Assembly (NCBI GenBank): GCA_035266845.1
Contig: DATFMP010000088.1
Coordinates: forward strand, 1 to 30,539
Direction: 5' to 3'
Source of the DNA: DATFMP01 sp035266845
GTDB taxonomy: Bacteria; SAR324; JACQKK01
Length of the DNA stretch: 30,539 bases
Under the pieces are notes generated by a model. The model ran no database searches, was not told the origin of the DNA, and saw only the letters and a program-made list of their open reading frames with translations. The translations under genes were made by a program, and so were the position numbers. The stretch's first letter is position 1, and each line of letters begins with the position of its first letter. Below, in pieces: positions 8,281-16,180 of the stretch.

Positions 8281-8673
8281 CTATACGTAGCCGAACATGG
8301 CCGTGACCCAGACCAGCAGCCACAGCGGGATGGCACCCCAGGCCACGGGGCGGTGCAGAGGATGGCGCAGGCGGCCCAGCAGGGCCTGGGCGCTGAGCAC
8401 CAGCAGGGCCAGCAGTCCCAGCGATTGCTGCACCAGCGCAATAATATCTGCCGCCCGAGCGCTGCCGGTCAGTTCCACCAGCCAGAAGGCTGGTCGCAGC
8501 GGCAGGCCCAGCCCGAACCGCCCCAGCAGCAGTACGACCACGGCCGTCCAGGCCACGAGCACGCCTGCCGCCATGAGCTGGCGGTGCAGGGGGTTGGCCC
8601 GCCGGCGGGACGCATAGCCCACGGCGAAGCACACCATCGCCACACTGAGGAAGACTTTGACGATGAAAATCAA
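8281..8673 (-). CDS. Small integral membrane protein of unknown function
   Basis: A 130-residue protein with about four hydrophobic segments: residues 1-18, 35-55, 76-98 and 107-128, separated by short Arg/His-rich loops (ASRRRANPLHRQ; GRLRHPLHRP). The two loops share an NPLHRQ/HPLHRP motif, suggesting an internal two-fold repeat of a helical hairpin. The overall look recalls DUF420-like inner-membrane proteins, but I do not firmly recognise it. I prefer the TTG at 8673 because AAGGA stands 7 bases before it and it begins directly with the first membrane helix. An ATG at 8700 gives nine extra residues but has no visible ribosome site. Confidence 0.65.
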   Translation of the reverse strand: MIFIVKVFLSVAMVCFAVGYASRRRANPLHRQLMAAGVLVAWTAVVVLLLGRFGLGLPLRPAFWLVELTGSARAADIIALVQQSLGLLALLVLSAQALLGRLRHPLHRPVAWGAIPLWLLVWVTAMFGYV

Positions 8674-9020
8674 CGGGCAGTCCTTGCCGGTCGGGGCCAT
8701 GCGGCCCGGGATACTGCGCGGTCATGGCGCCTACCCCGCAGTGGGATCGGCGCACCATCGCTCCTAGATGGAGGGGAATGCAGAGCATTGTCAACGTCGA
8801 CCGGGTCCGACTGCGCTAGGCCTTCTCTGGTCCGCACGGAGCAGGCGCCCCGGCTCGCCGCGGCCATTGGGGGGCGTGTCAGGCCCGCCCGGCCATCATC
8901 GAATGACGCAAAGCGCACGCACCACGTACGGGACACGAACCACCGGGTGTCGTGATAGCTCCAATGCCAACGGAGCGCCAGGCCTTGGCCGGTGGCCACG
9001 GAGGCGAACGCTGCGGGAAG

Positions 9021-9043
9021 TCCTGAAAGTCGGGTTTTCAGGA
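9021..9043. promoter_or_regulatory. Perfect 8-bp inverted repeat upstream of the giant gene
   Basis: TCCTGAAA and TTTCAGGA flank a 7-base spacer (GTCGGGT). The arms are perfect and more AT-rich than the surroundings. It could be an operator or an RNA hairpin in the leader. Confidence 0.45.
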
Positions 9044-9059
9044 TGATTTGGATTGACCG

Positions 9060-9073
9060 GCAACAGGTGTTGC
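9060..9073. promoter_or_regulatory. Dyad GCAACAGGTGTTGC upstream of the giant gene
   Basis: Two perfect 6-base arms (GCAACA, TGTTGC) around a GG centre, 118 bases before the start codon, in the style of a dimeric repressor operator. A TTGACC lies just before it (9054-9059), which could be a -35 element overlapped by the dyad, but no good -10 follows. Confidence 0.4.
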
Positions 9074-9191
9074 GCTTACGGTGAGTGGGCTGCGCCCGTA
9101 CCAGGGGCGGCTCTTGTCCTTACGTTAGGATTTCGGCCATCCGAACGGACAGGGGCGGTTGGCGGCCGCCACCCGGACACCCGGGAATCGC

Positions 9192-12100
9192 ATGCTCGAG
9201 ATCGATTATTCCCTGGTACCCATGAGTCCGGAGGACGAGCAGTTCGTCCGGGACGAGGTGGCGCGGCGGGTGCAGCAGGGCGAGATTCCTGCGCCGGATC
9301 GGTCGCTCAACGGGCGGCTTGTGCTGCTCAATCCCGATCTCGTCCAGACTCTCCATCAGGTCCCCGACGAACTGCGGCCGCGCCTGCGGCGCATCATGAT
9401 GCCGGCCCAGGAGGGATCCACCCACCTGCCGGCCGAGCGTATCTACCAGCACATCATCGAGTCGGACGAGCGGCTCTACCTGATCGTCATCGAGCTGCAG
9501 TCCGAGTTCCGCGCCTTCTCCAGCTTCCTGGACTACCTGCCGCGCCTGCGCATGCAGTATCCGGAGTTGGCCGTGTACCTGAGCGGCACCATCCCGGATC
9601 TTCGCGCCAAGCTGCAACAGGTGCTGGCGGAGGGCGGCGCCACGCTGGTGCTGGAGTACAACGGCGGCGAGCGCGTGGTGGAAATCCACAGCGCCGAGGC
9701 CTTCGAGCGCATGATCACCACCCAGCAGCAGGTGGTGACCTACTCCCTGCCGTTCTTCACCGATATTCGCCTGCGGCTGGACCGGAGTGGCAAGCCGATC
9801 GGGTTCAATCTGCTCACGCTACGCAAGCTGCAATCGGTATTCGGGCACGGACCAGCGGAGGAGGTGGAGGTTGGCAAGGGACGCCGCGAGCGCATGATCG
9901 TGGTGGATCTGCCGCTGCCGCTCATCCACGATTTCCGTTTCCGGCAGGATCGCGGGCTGGATTTTCTCGGCGTGGTCATCGGCGGGCAGGTGATCCAGTC
10001 GCGCCACTTCGGCGACGAGCGGCTGGAGTTTCGCTGGGTGCCCATGCACGCGGTGGAGAAGTTCCTGCGCCGCAGTCCCACGGGCGGGCAGGAAGAGATC
10101 GATATGTCCAAGGTGGGCAAGCTCCGCATCAACACGCTGACCGGCGAAGTGTCCTTCCTGATGAAGGAAATTGAAGAAAAGGTCGCCGTGGAGCAGGCCA
10201 GTGCGATCTATTTCCGCAAAGCACGTCGCGCCGACCAGGAGCGCGGGGGCAATGGCAAGGGAGGAGACGGGGAAGAAGAGCAGGAGGTCTTCTTTGAGCA
10301 CTTCATCCAGCCGAGCAGCCACTCGGCGCATCAGGACCCCATGCAGGAGGCTGTGCGGGCGCACTTCTACCACAAGCTGATCGGCGAGGCGGTGGAGCAC
10401 ACCCGCAAGCGGGAGAACTACGCGCAGCGCCTGCGGGCGGCGGCGGTGGGCCCGCTGGCCGGGCAGACGCTCAAGCTGCTGCGGCGCTTCGGGCTGGAGC
10501 GGCTGATCGACCCGGAGAGCTTCTATTATCTGTGCGACACACCGGAGGAGGTGCCGTACTACCGCAACACGGCCCAGCGCTACGAGCAGCATTTCTCCAA
10601 CCTGGTGGAGACGATGCGCGAGGTGGCCGTAGGCCAGCCCAGCGATCGGGTGCGTATCGCGGACATTGCCTACAACATGCCCCTCAGCACCGAATGGGTG
10701 GATGCCGGGCTGGCCTCACTGGACAAGGTGACGACGCAGGAGCTAGAGGCGGTCTACCACGAGATGAAGCTGTTGTCGGACTTCATTGCCCACGAGTTCC
10801 GCCGCAACTTCGATATCGACCAACAGGATCTGACGTTCTTCGCAAAGATGCAGACCTGCTCGGAAGCCAGCCTGCTGGCCAAGTGGCTCGCGGAGTTCAA
10901 GCGTGGCGCCTACGGGCAGCCGATGCCACAAGACCAGTACCCGGATGTGCTGTTCTTCGCCACGGACGAGGACAAGAAGGAGAACGATTCTCTCTACCAC
11001 TTCCCCAGCCTGGCCTGCTCGGAATTGTTCAACAAGCCCATCGCCAAGGGCCTGTTCCGGGGCTTCGACTACGACTTCAGCGTGTTCCTGGAAGAGCAGA
11101 TGGCGCTGGCGGTGCACTTCGCCCGCGAGGAGGGAGTGCTCAATCCCACGGCGCAGGACTTCGCTGACTACTTCACGGCCAAGATCGAGGAGCAGCACGA
11201 GCAGCAGCGAGAGCTGCACACCATGCTGGAGGCCATCGACGACGAGAGTTCGCCGATCTACCAGCAGATGCTCAAACAGGAGGAGCAGGCCTACCACGAG
11301 CGCTACGAGCAGTTCCTGACCGACCGCAAGCGCGTGGAAGCCGAGTTGGGCGAGACGAACCAGCGCGTGGAGGCGCTGGTAGGATCGCTGAAGGGCCAGT
11401 TGGACCTCGGCGAATACGGTGAAGCTGACTTCTTCCGAGATACGCCCGGGCATCCCGAATTGCTGGAGCAGCGGCTGTTGGGTGCCGCCAGCCGCACGCA
11501 GGTGCGCCTGAACGAGCTGCTGCAGGAGGTCTTCAACGGCCTTTTGCGGGAAATTGACACTTGGCGTGGCAAGCTGGAGGCGTTCGTGGCGGCGCTGCGG
11601 CGCTACCTGCAGCACAACCAGGCGTGGCAGAACGCCCACGAGGCCCGCCAGACTGCGACGCTGCGGGAGCAGTGGCAGGGGCAGGTGCGTGGGCGCATGG
11701 AGCAACTGCGGCGCATGCAGGCCATCGAGCGAGACCAGCATACGCGCCGCGTGCAGACCCAGCTCCGCAACTACCAGGGCGAGCTGACGCAGATCAACGC
11801 GCGGCTGAGTGAGCAGCTACTTAAGAACCAGCGTGCCGCCAACACCTTGCATGCCTACGTGCAGAGCGCCGACGGGCGGCTTGCCTCCCTGCGCGAGCTG
11901 GAGCCGGGCGGGGCGGCGGAGAAGGTGATGGCCCAATCCGAGGCGCTGCGCAAGCTGTTGAACAACATCGCTACCAATGCGGAGGCGCTGGCCGGGCGCG
12001 TGGAGGCGATGCAGGAGGGGCTGGACAAGGTGCGGGTGCGCAAGCAGCGCCACCTGCAGCAGCTCTATCAGCTGCGGGCGGAAATGGCCGTGATCCGTGC

Positions 12101-13178
12101 CGTGGAAGATCGTACGGAGCCGGTGTTGCCCAAGGTGCAGGCGCCCGGCGGCAAGCTACCCACGGAGGAGGACGTGCAGCGGCTGCAGCACACGTGGCAG
12201 TCCCATGGCGAGGCATTGGCCCAGGCGCGCGAACCGTTGAATGGCGGAGGCGAGGGCATCCAGGCGGCCATTCAGGCCGTGCGCGGCCAAGCGCTGGAGT
12301 TCCGCCGCTTTGATACGCGCCACGACCGACTGGTCAAGCTGATGACGCGCAAGGTGCGCCTGCGGGAGGCGGCCCAGAGCCTGGCCGAGCGGCAGACGCT
12401 GATGGACGAAGAACTGGCCGACCTGCCGCAGCGGGTGCGCCAGTTGTTTATGCCGGCGCGCAAGCAGCTTCTGATGGACGTGTTCATCCCCGAGTCGGAG
12501 CACACCGCCGCGCACTTCGGCAAGGCGCAGGCGTTCGTGACGGAGCTGCTGGCGCTGCCCACTGAGTCGCTGCAGGCCCGCTATCTGGATCACGCCATCT
12601 TCCGGCGCTTCTACAGCCGCCAGTTCATGCGCGGCGGGGCTTACGCGGCCGACCCCAACAGCGACATGCACTATCCCACGCGCAACGTGGCGCCGGCGCT
12701 GCGCCTTCTGCTGCGCGCACTGACGCACAACTTCCAGCGGCACCGCTTGGCGGGCGCGGAGCGTGTGCAGTTGCCCACGCTCTCGAACCAGGGTCCCAAG
12801 GAGATCCTGGCCACGATCCGCAACATGGCCAGCGTGGCGGGGCGCGGGCAGTTCGACTATCTGGTGTTGCCGCCCACGATGCCCCTTAAGGATGGCTTGG
12901 CGCTGCTGCACGAGAAGGATGGGCTCTACGAGGGCGTGCCGCGGCTGGTGCTGATCTTCATTACCAAGTTCGACCCGCAGCTCTTGCGCCACGATGCCGC
13001 CATGCGCGATTCCTACTTCCGTGCGCTAAAGCACAATGTGGTGCTGAATATCGACGGCCACGTGGTGGTGGACAATCCCCGCTCCATCGGTATGCGCCTT
13101 TTGCAGGAGACGCTGGGCTGCGCCATCGACGTGTCGGATGCGGAGGAGCCGCCCGAGGTGGCCTCGGCCGCGGAGTAG
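9192..13178 (+). CDS. Very large (1328-residue) coiled-coil protein of unknown function
   Basis: I do not recognise this protein. It has no signal peptide, no membrane segment and no Walker or other nucleotide-binding motif, so it should be cytoplasmic. Residues 1-340 look mixed alpha/beta (IVIELQSEF, LVLEYNGGERVVEI, MIVVDLPLPLI). A charged Gly/Glu linker follows near 345-370 (GGNGKGGDGEEEQ), then a helical region to about 640. Long Gln/Glu/Arg-rich segments strongly predicting coiled coil occupy about 658-741 and 757-975. The C-terminus (about 1213-1320) returns to alpha/beta (FDYLVLPPTMPL, RLVLIFITKFD, VVLNIDGHVVVDNP). The start at ATG 9192 is preferred over the TTG at 9159 because it begins a sensible fold (MLEIDYSLVP), though its ribosome site is weak. 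Codon use matches the neighbours. It stands alone between divergent and convergent neighbours, so context gives no function. Confidence 0.85.
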   Translation: MLEIDYSLVPMSPEDEQFVRDEVARRVQQGEIPAPDRSLNGRLVLLNPDLVQTLHQVPDELRPRLRRIMMPAQEGSTHLPAERIYQHIIESDERLYLIVIELQSEFRAFSSFLDYLPRLRMQYPELAVYLSGTIPDLRAKLQQVLAEGGATLVLEYNGGERVVEIHSAEAFERMITTQQQVVTYSLPFFTDIRLRLDRSGKPIGFNLLTLRKLQSVFGHGPAEEVEVGKGRRERMIVVDLPLPLIHDFRFRQDRGLDFLGVVIGGQVIQSRHFGDERLEFRWVPMHAVEKFLRRSPTGGQEEIDMSKVGKLRINTLTGEVSFLMKEIEEKVAVEQASAIYFRKARRADQERGGNGKGGDGEEEQEVFFEHFIQPSSHSAHQDPMQEAVRAHFYHKLIGEAVEHTRKRENYAQRLRAAAVGPLAGQTLKLLRRFGLERLIDPESFYYLCDTPEEVPYYRNTAQRYEQHFSNLVETMREVAVGQPSDRVRIADIAYNMPLSTEWVDAGLASLDKVTTQELEAVYHEMKLLSDFIAHEFRRNFDIDQQDLTFFAKMQTCSEASLLAKWLAEFKRGAYGQPMPQDQYPDVLFFATDEDKKENDSLYHFPSLACSELFNKPIAKGLFRGFDYDFSVFLEEQMALAVHFAREEGVLNPTAQDFADYFTAKIEEQHEQQRELHTMLEAIDDESSPIYQQMLKQEEQAYHERYEQFLTDRKRVEAELGETNQRVEALVGSLKGQLDLGEYGEADFFRDTPGHPELLEQRLLGAASRTQVRLNELLQEVFNGLLREIDTWRGKLEAFVAALRRYLQHNQAWQNAHEARQTATLREQWQGQVRGRMEQLRRMQAIERDQHTRRVQTQLRNYQGELTQINARLSEQLLKNQRAANTLHAYVQSADGRLASLRELEPGGAAEKVMAQSEALRKLLNNIATNAEALAGRVEAMQEGLDKVRVRKQRHLQQLYQLRAEMAVIRAVEDRTEPVLPKVQAPGGKLPTEEDVQRLQHTWQSHGEALAQAREPLNGGGEGIQAAIQAVRGQALEFRRFDTRHDRLVKLMTRKVRLREAAQSLAERQTLMDEELADLPQRVRQLFMPARKQLLMDVFIPESEHTAAHFGKAQAFVTELLALPTESLQARYLDHAIFRRFYSRQFMRGGAYAADPNSDMHYPTRNVAPALRLLLRALTHNFQRHRLAGAERVQLPTLSNQGPKEILATIRNMASVAGRGQFDYLVLPPTMPLKDGLALLHEKDGLYEGVPRLVLIFITKFDPQLLRHDAAMRDSYFRALKHNVVLNIDGHVVVDNPRSIGMRLLQETLGCAIDVSDAEEPPEVASAAE

Positions 13179-13219
13179 CGAAAACCCCTCCCCAAGAATC
13201 GTCGAGGAGTGCCAACCGC

Positions 13220-14932
13220 CTACCGGATGCGATGCCGCTCCGGCGGGCGCAGGAAAGCCAGGTCGCAGCCCAGGTGGGCCTGCTGCACCTGCTCGCGGTG
13301 CAGCTTGAGGTAGCCGCGCGCCGTATCCAGCACCGGGGGCTGCCAGCGGGTGCGGCGGGCCACCAGTTCCGCATCGTCCACCAGCACATTGAGCCGGCGC
13401 TTGGCCACATCCAGCTCGATGCGGTCGCCCGACTGCACGAGGGCCAGTCCGCCACCCACGGCGGCCTCGGGCGCAATGTGCAGCACGATGGTGCCATAGG
13501 CCGTGCCGCTCATGCGGGCGTCGGAGATGCGCACCATGTCCTTCACGCCCTGCTGGGCGAGCTTCTTCGGAATGGGGATGTAGCCGGACTCGGGCATGCC
13601 CGGTGCGCCGATGGGGCCCGCGTTGCGCAGCACCAGCACGTCCTCAGCGGTCACATCCAGCGCCGGGTCGTCAATGCGGGCGGAGAGATCCTCCAGCGAG
13701 TCGAACACGACGGCGCGCCCGGTGTGCTGCATCAGCTCCGGATTGGCCGCGGAGCGCTTGATCACGGCGCCATCGGGGGCCAGGTTGCCGCGCAGGATGA
13801 CCATGCCGCCCTTTTCCTGCAGGGGCGCACTGGCGGGATAGATCACGTCCTGCCAGTCGGGGTGCGTGAAGGGCTCGTTCAGCAACTCGCCAAGCGTGCG
13901 GCCCGTCACGGTAAGGCAGTCCAGGTGCAGCTTGTCCTTTAGCGCGTGCAGCACCACGCGCATGCCGCCGGCCTTGTGGAAGTCCTCCATGTAGTACTTC
14001 CCGGAGGGCTTGAGGTTGACGATCATGGGCGTGTCTTCGCTCAGGCGGTCGAAGGCGTCCGGCTCGATCACGATGCCCTGCCGCCCGGCCATGGCCGTCA
14101 GGTGCACCACGCCATTGGTGGAGCCGCCGATGGCCAGCAGCACGCGGATCGCATTCTCGAAGGCCTCGGGCGTCATGATGCGGTCCGGTGTGAGGCCGCT
14201 CTCGGTGAGGCGCACGGCCGTGCGACCCGTCTCCACGCCGATGCGCAGGCGATCCGCATAGGCTGCGGGAGGCGAAGCCCCACCGGGCACCATCATCCCC
14301 AGCGCCTCGGTGACGCAGGCCATGGTGGAGGCGGTGCCCATCACCATGCAGGTGCCGGCCGTAGGCATGAGCTGACCCTGGATGGTCTCGATGTCCTGGT
14401 CGCTGACGCGCCCGCCGCGGTACTCGCCCCACAGGCGGCGGCAGTCCGTGCAGGCGCCCAGCCGTTCGCCCTGCCAGTCCCCGGTGAGCATGGAGCCCGC
14501 CGCCAGGAACACGGCGGGGATGTTCGCGCTTGCAGCGCCCATGAGCTGCGCTGGCGTGGTCTTGTCGCAGCCGCCCATCAGCACCACGGCATCCAGCGGA
14601 TGCGCCCGCATCATCTCTTCCGTGTCGATGGCCATCAGGTTGCGGAAGAGCATGGAGGTGGGGTGCAGGAACGTCTCGCCCAGCGAGATGGTGGGCAACT
14701 CCACGGGCAGGCCGCCGGCCTCCAGCACGCCCCGCCGCACGGCGGGCGCCAGCTCGATGAACCCGCGGTGGCACGGGTTCAGCTCCGAGTACGTGTTGAT
14801 GATGCCGATGATGGGCTTCTCGAAGTCCTCCCGGTCAAAGCCCATCTGGCGCAGGAAGGCCCCACGCAGGAACTTGGAGAATCCCGGGTCACCGTAGTTG
14901 GTGAGACCCTTGGCGTAGCCGCGTTGCGTCAT
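13220..14932 (-). CDS. IlvD/Edd-family dehydratase, probably sugar-acid dehydratase type
   Basis: A 570-residue Fe-S dehydratase. The likely cluster cysteines are Cys54 (LNPCHRG), Cys122 (MGGCDKTTP) and Cys195 (AGTCMVMGTAST). GIINTYSELNPC, GLPVELPTISLGE, GGSTNGVVHL and ISDARMSGTAYGTI are family hallmarks. The wording of several motifs (VELPTISLGETFLHPTSMLFRN, then MGGCDKTTPAQLMGA) resembles L-arabinonate and related sugar-acid dehydratases more than biosynthetic dihydroxy-acid dehydratase, so a role in sugar-acid catabolism is favoured. IlvD itself cannot be excluded. No ilv or sugar genes adjoin it. It converges with the giant gene with a 41-base gap. AGAGGA lies 11 bases before the ATG. Confidence 0.88.
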   Translation of the reverse strand: MTQRGYAKGLTNYGDPGFSKFLRGAFLRQMGFDREDFEKPIIGIINTYSELNPCHRGFIELAPAVRRGVLEAGGLPVELPTISLGETFLHPTSMLFRNLMAIDTEEMMRAHPLDAVVLMGGCDKTTPAQLMGAASANIPAVFLAAGSMLTGDWQGERLGACTDCRRLWGEYRGGRVSDQDIETIQGQLMPTAGTCMVMGTASTMACVTEALGMMVPGGASPPAAYADRLRIGVETGRTAVRLTESGLTPDRIMTPEAFENAIRVLLAIGGSTNGVVHLTAMAGRQGIVIEPDAFDRLSEDTPMIVNLKPSGKYYMEDFHKAGGMRVVLHALKDKLHLDCLTVTGRTLGELLNEPFTHPDWQDVIYPASAPLQEKGGMVILRGNLAPDGAVIKRSAANPELMQHTGRAVVFDSLEDLSARIDDPALDVTAEDVLVLRNAGPIGAPGMPESGYIPIPKKLAQQGVKDMVRISDARMSGTAYGTIVLHIAPEAAVGGGLALVQSGDRIELDVAKRRLNVLVDDAELVARRTRWQPPVLDTARGYLKLHREQVQQAHLGCDLAFLRPPERHRIR

Positions 14933-15053
14933 GGAAAGGCATCCTCTGCGCTCGGGTGGATGGGGGCCGCATTCGAGCGGTCTTCCCTAGCCGATAGCGC
15001 ATCGGAGCGCGGATGGGAACGGGAGCCAGGTGCCGCCCGACGGTCGTCGCGGC

Positions 15054-15740
15054 TCAAACCCGCTGCGGCTCAGGCTCCAGCTCGAAGCCCGGCGGCTCGC
15101 ACGGTTGATCGGGCAGGATGCGGAACGTGCAGCGGTTGGCACCGTCCTGGAAGCGCTCCTCGCGCACCACCCGCACGCCCAGTAGGCGCGTGAGCAGGTT
15201 GACGCTGGTGCTGCACAGAGACGGATAGCGCAGGGCCACGTTGAGGAAGGGGCAGTTGAACTCCACCAGCCGCCAGCCGTCATCGAGACGCTCCAGCTCG
15301 GTGAAGCGGTCGCCGGCCGCATAGAGCTCCTTGAGCGCCTGCAGTTTCTCGTCCAGGGAGAGCCCTGCCAGCCGCTCGCGCCACGGGGCCAGACGCTGCT
15401 CGGTCAGGTCGGAGAGAATTTGGTGCTCGCAATCCAGGCCCTCCACCTCAAACAGCACCTGCAACAGCAGTTGCGCTAGTTTGTCGTATTGCTTGGGAAA
15501 CAGGTGCTGCCCCGCGGGGGTGAGCTGATAGAGCGTGGCAGGGCGGCCCGCCTTACCGCCGCGCCGTAGCTGGGTGCTGCGCGCGACCCAGCCGTCGTGA
15601 ATCATCTCGTTGATCTGGATGCGCACGGCCTCGCGACTGATGCCGAGGCGCTCGGCGAGGACGGCCAGGGTCAGGCCATTCTCGCGATTGAGCTGATTGG
15701 CGATTTCGCGCTTGGTCGGCCCAAGCACCTCACGGAACAT
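15054..15740 (-). CDS. SufR-like winged-helix regulator with C-terminal cysteines (probable Fe-S sensor)
   Basis: A 228-residue regulator. The N-terminal winged helix (GPTKREIANQLNR, LAVLAERLGISREAVRIQI, RGGKAGRPATLYQLT) fits the SufR/DeoR-like family. The C-terminal half carries Cys163 (FNCPFLNVALRYP), Cys176 and Cys204 (GANRCTFRI). SufR proteins bind an Fe-S cluster through a C-X12-C-X13-C-X14-C array. Here the first X12 spacing is exact and the last Cys is in place, but the third position is Arg190, leaving three conserved cysteines (plus Cys104 and Cys214). ATG 15740 is preceded by AAGGGGA at 8 bases; an upstream in-frame extension to 15944 is not needed. It is divergent from the MerB-like gene, whose expression it probably controls along with its own. 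Confidence 0.85.
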   Translation of the reverse strand: MFREVLGPTKREIANQLNRENGLTLAVLAERLGISREAVRIQINEMIHDGWVARSTQLRRGGKAGRPATLYQLTPAGQHLFPKQYDKLAQLLLQVLFEVEGLDCEHQILSDLTEQRLAPWRERLAGLSLDEKLQALKELYAAGDRFTELERLDDGWRLVEFNCPFLNVALRYPSLCSTSVNLLTRLLGVRVVREERFQDGANRCTFRILPDQPCEPPGFELEPEPQRV

Positions 15741-15848
15741 GTTGGCGTCCCCTTTTGATGGCAACGTGGGTGATGGCTGCGGCGACGCAAAGCAACCGGT
15801 GGGAACTGGCTTCAGGGCACAATTGCGTGTCGCAGCGATTACCATCGG

Positions 15849-15875
15849 ATGCCAATTATTCCCACCATATGCCAA
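15849..15875. promoter_or_regulatory. Two ATGCCAA direct repeats 20 bp apart, candidate operator
   Basis: ATGCCAA occurs at 15849-15855 and 15869-15875, each preceded by ACCAT. The 20-base period is about two helical turns, placing both copies on one DNA face. One copy overlaps the -10 and the other the spacer of the putative regulator promoter, as expected for autorepression by a dimer. Confidence 0.4.
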
Positions 15876-15882
15876 GCGACAA
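15855..15882 (-). promoter_or_regulatory. Putative promoter of the SufR-like regulator
   Basis: On the minus strand TTGTCG (15882-15877) and AATAAT (15860-15855) are 16 bases apart; the -10 matches 5 of 6 consensus bases and stands out in this GC-rich DNA. It lies about 115 bases before the regulator's start codon and is interleaved with the direct repeats listed separately. Confidence 0.4.
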
Positions 15883-16180
15883 TTCAGGTCACGCCCGGCT
15901 ACCGAGGTCCTACCTTGAAGCGCAATCCGCAGGAGGATCGTCACCGGAGCTTACCGAAACCATTATGCAGCACCCGGCCGTAGCCAAAGATGAAGAGCGG
16001 GCAGAGAAAAGCAGGGAAATGAATGGCGATGGTGTGGAGGCATTGGCTACGTTGCCGGCGAAAAACGATTGCGATGGCGGTGCCGTGTGGCAGGATGCAG
16101 GCATCCCACTCACGACGCCGGATGCCCGCGTGCCGAGAAAAGACGCGCGCCGTGCCGGCCCCGCATACCAAGGGCACGCC

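Larger units (their letters stand above)
8674..9191. other. 518-base divergent intergenic region before the giant gene
   Basis: No open frame here looks coding. The left part (8700-9000) is unstructured to my eye. The right part holds two perfect inverted repeats (9021-9043 and 9060-9073) that are probably regulatory sites for the 1328-residue gene. No strong sigma-70 promoter was found. Confidence 0.5.
15741..16180. other. 440-base divergent control region between regulator and MerB-like gene
   Basis: It holds the putative regulator promoter and direct repeats (15849-15882). The MerB-like frame stays open through most of it, but that part shows no MerB homology and has poor ribosome sites (an ATG at 15964 lacks one at normal spacing), so I treat it as non-coding leader. 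Confidence 0.5.

Noticed and set aside
8670..9046. Small open frames on both strands in the region before the giant gene
   Set aside because: Arg/Pro-rich translations without motifs, no ribosome sites, mutually overlapping on opposite strands.
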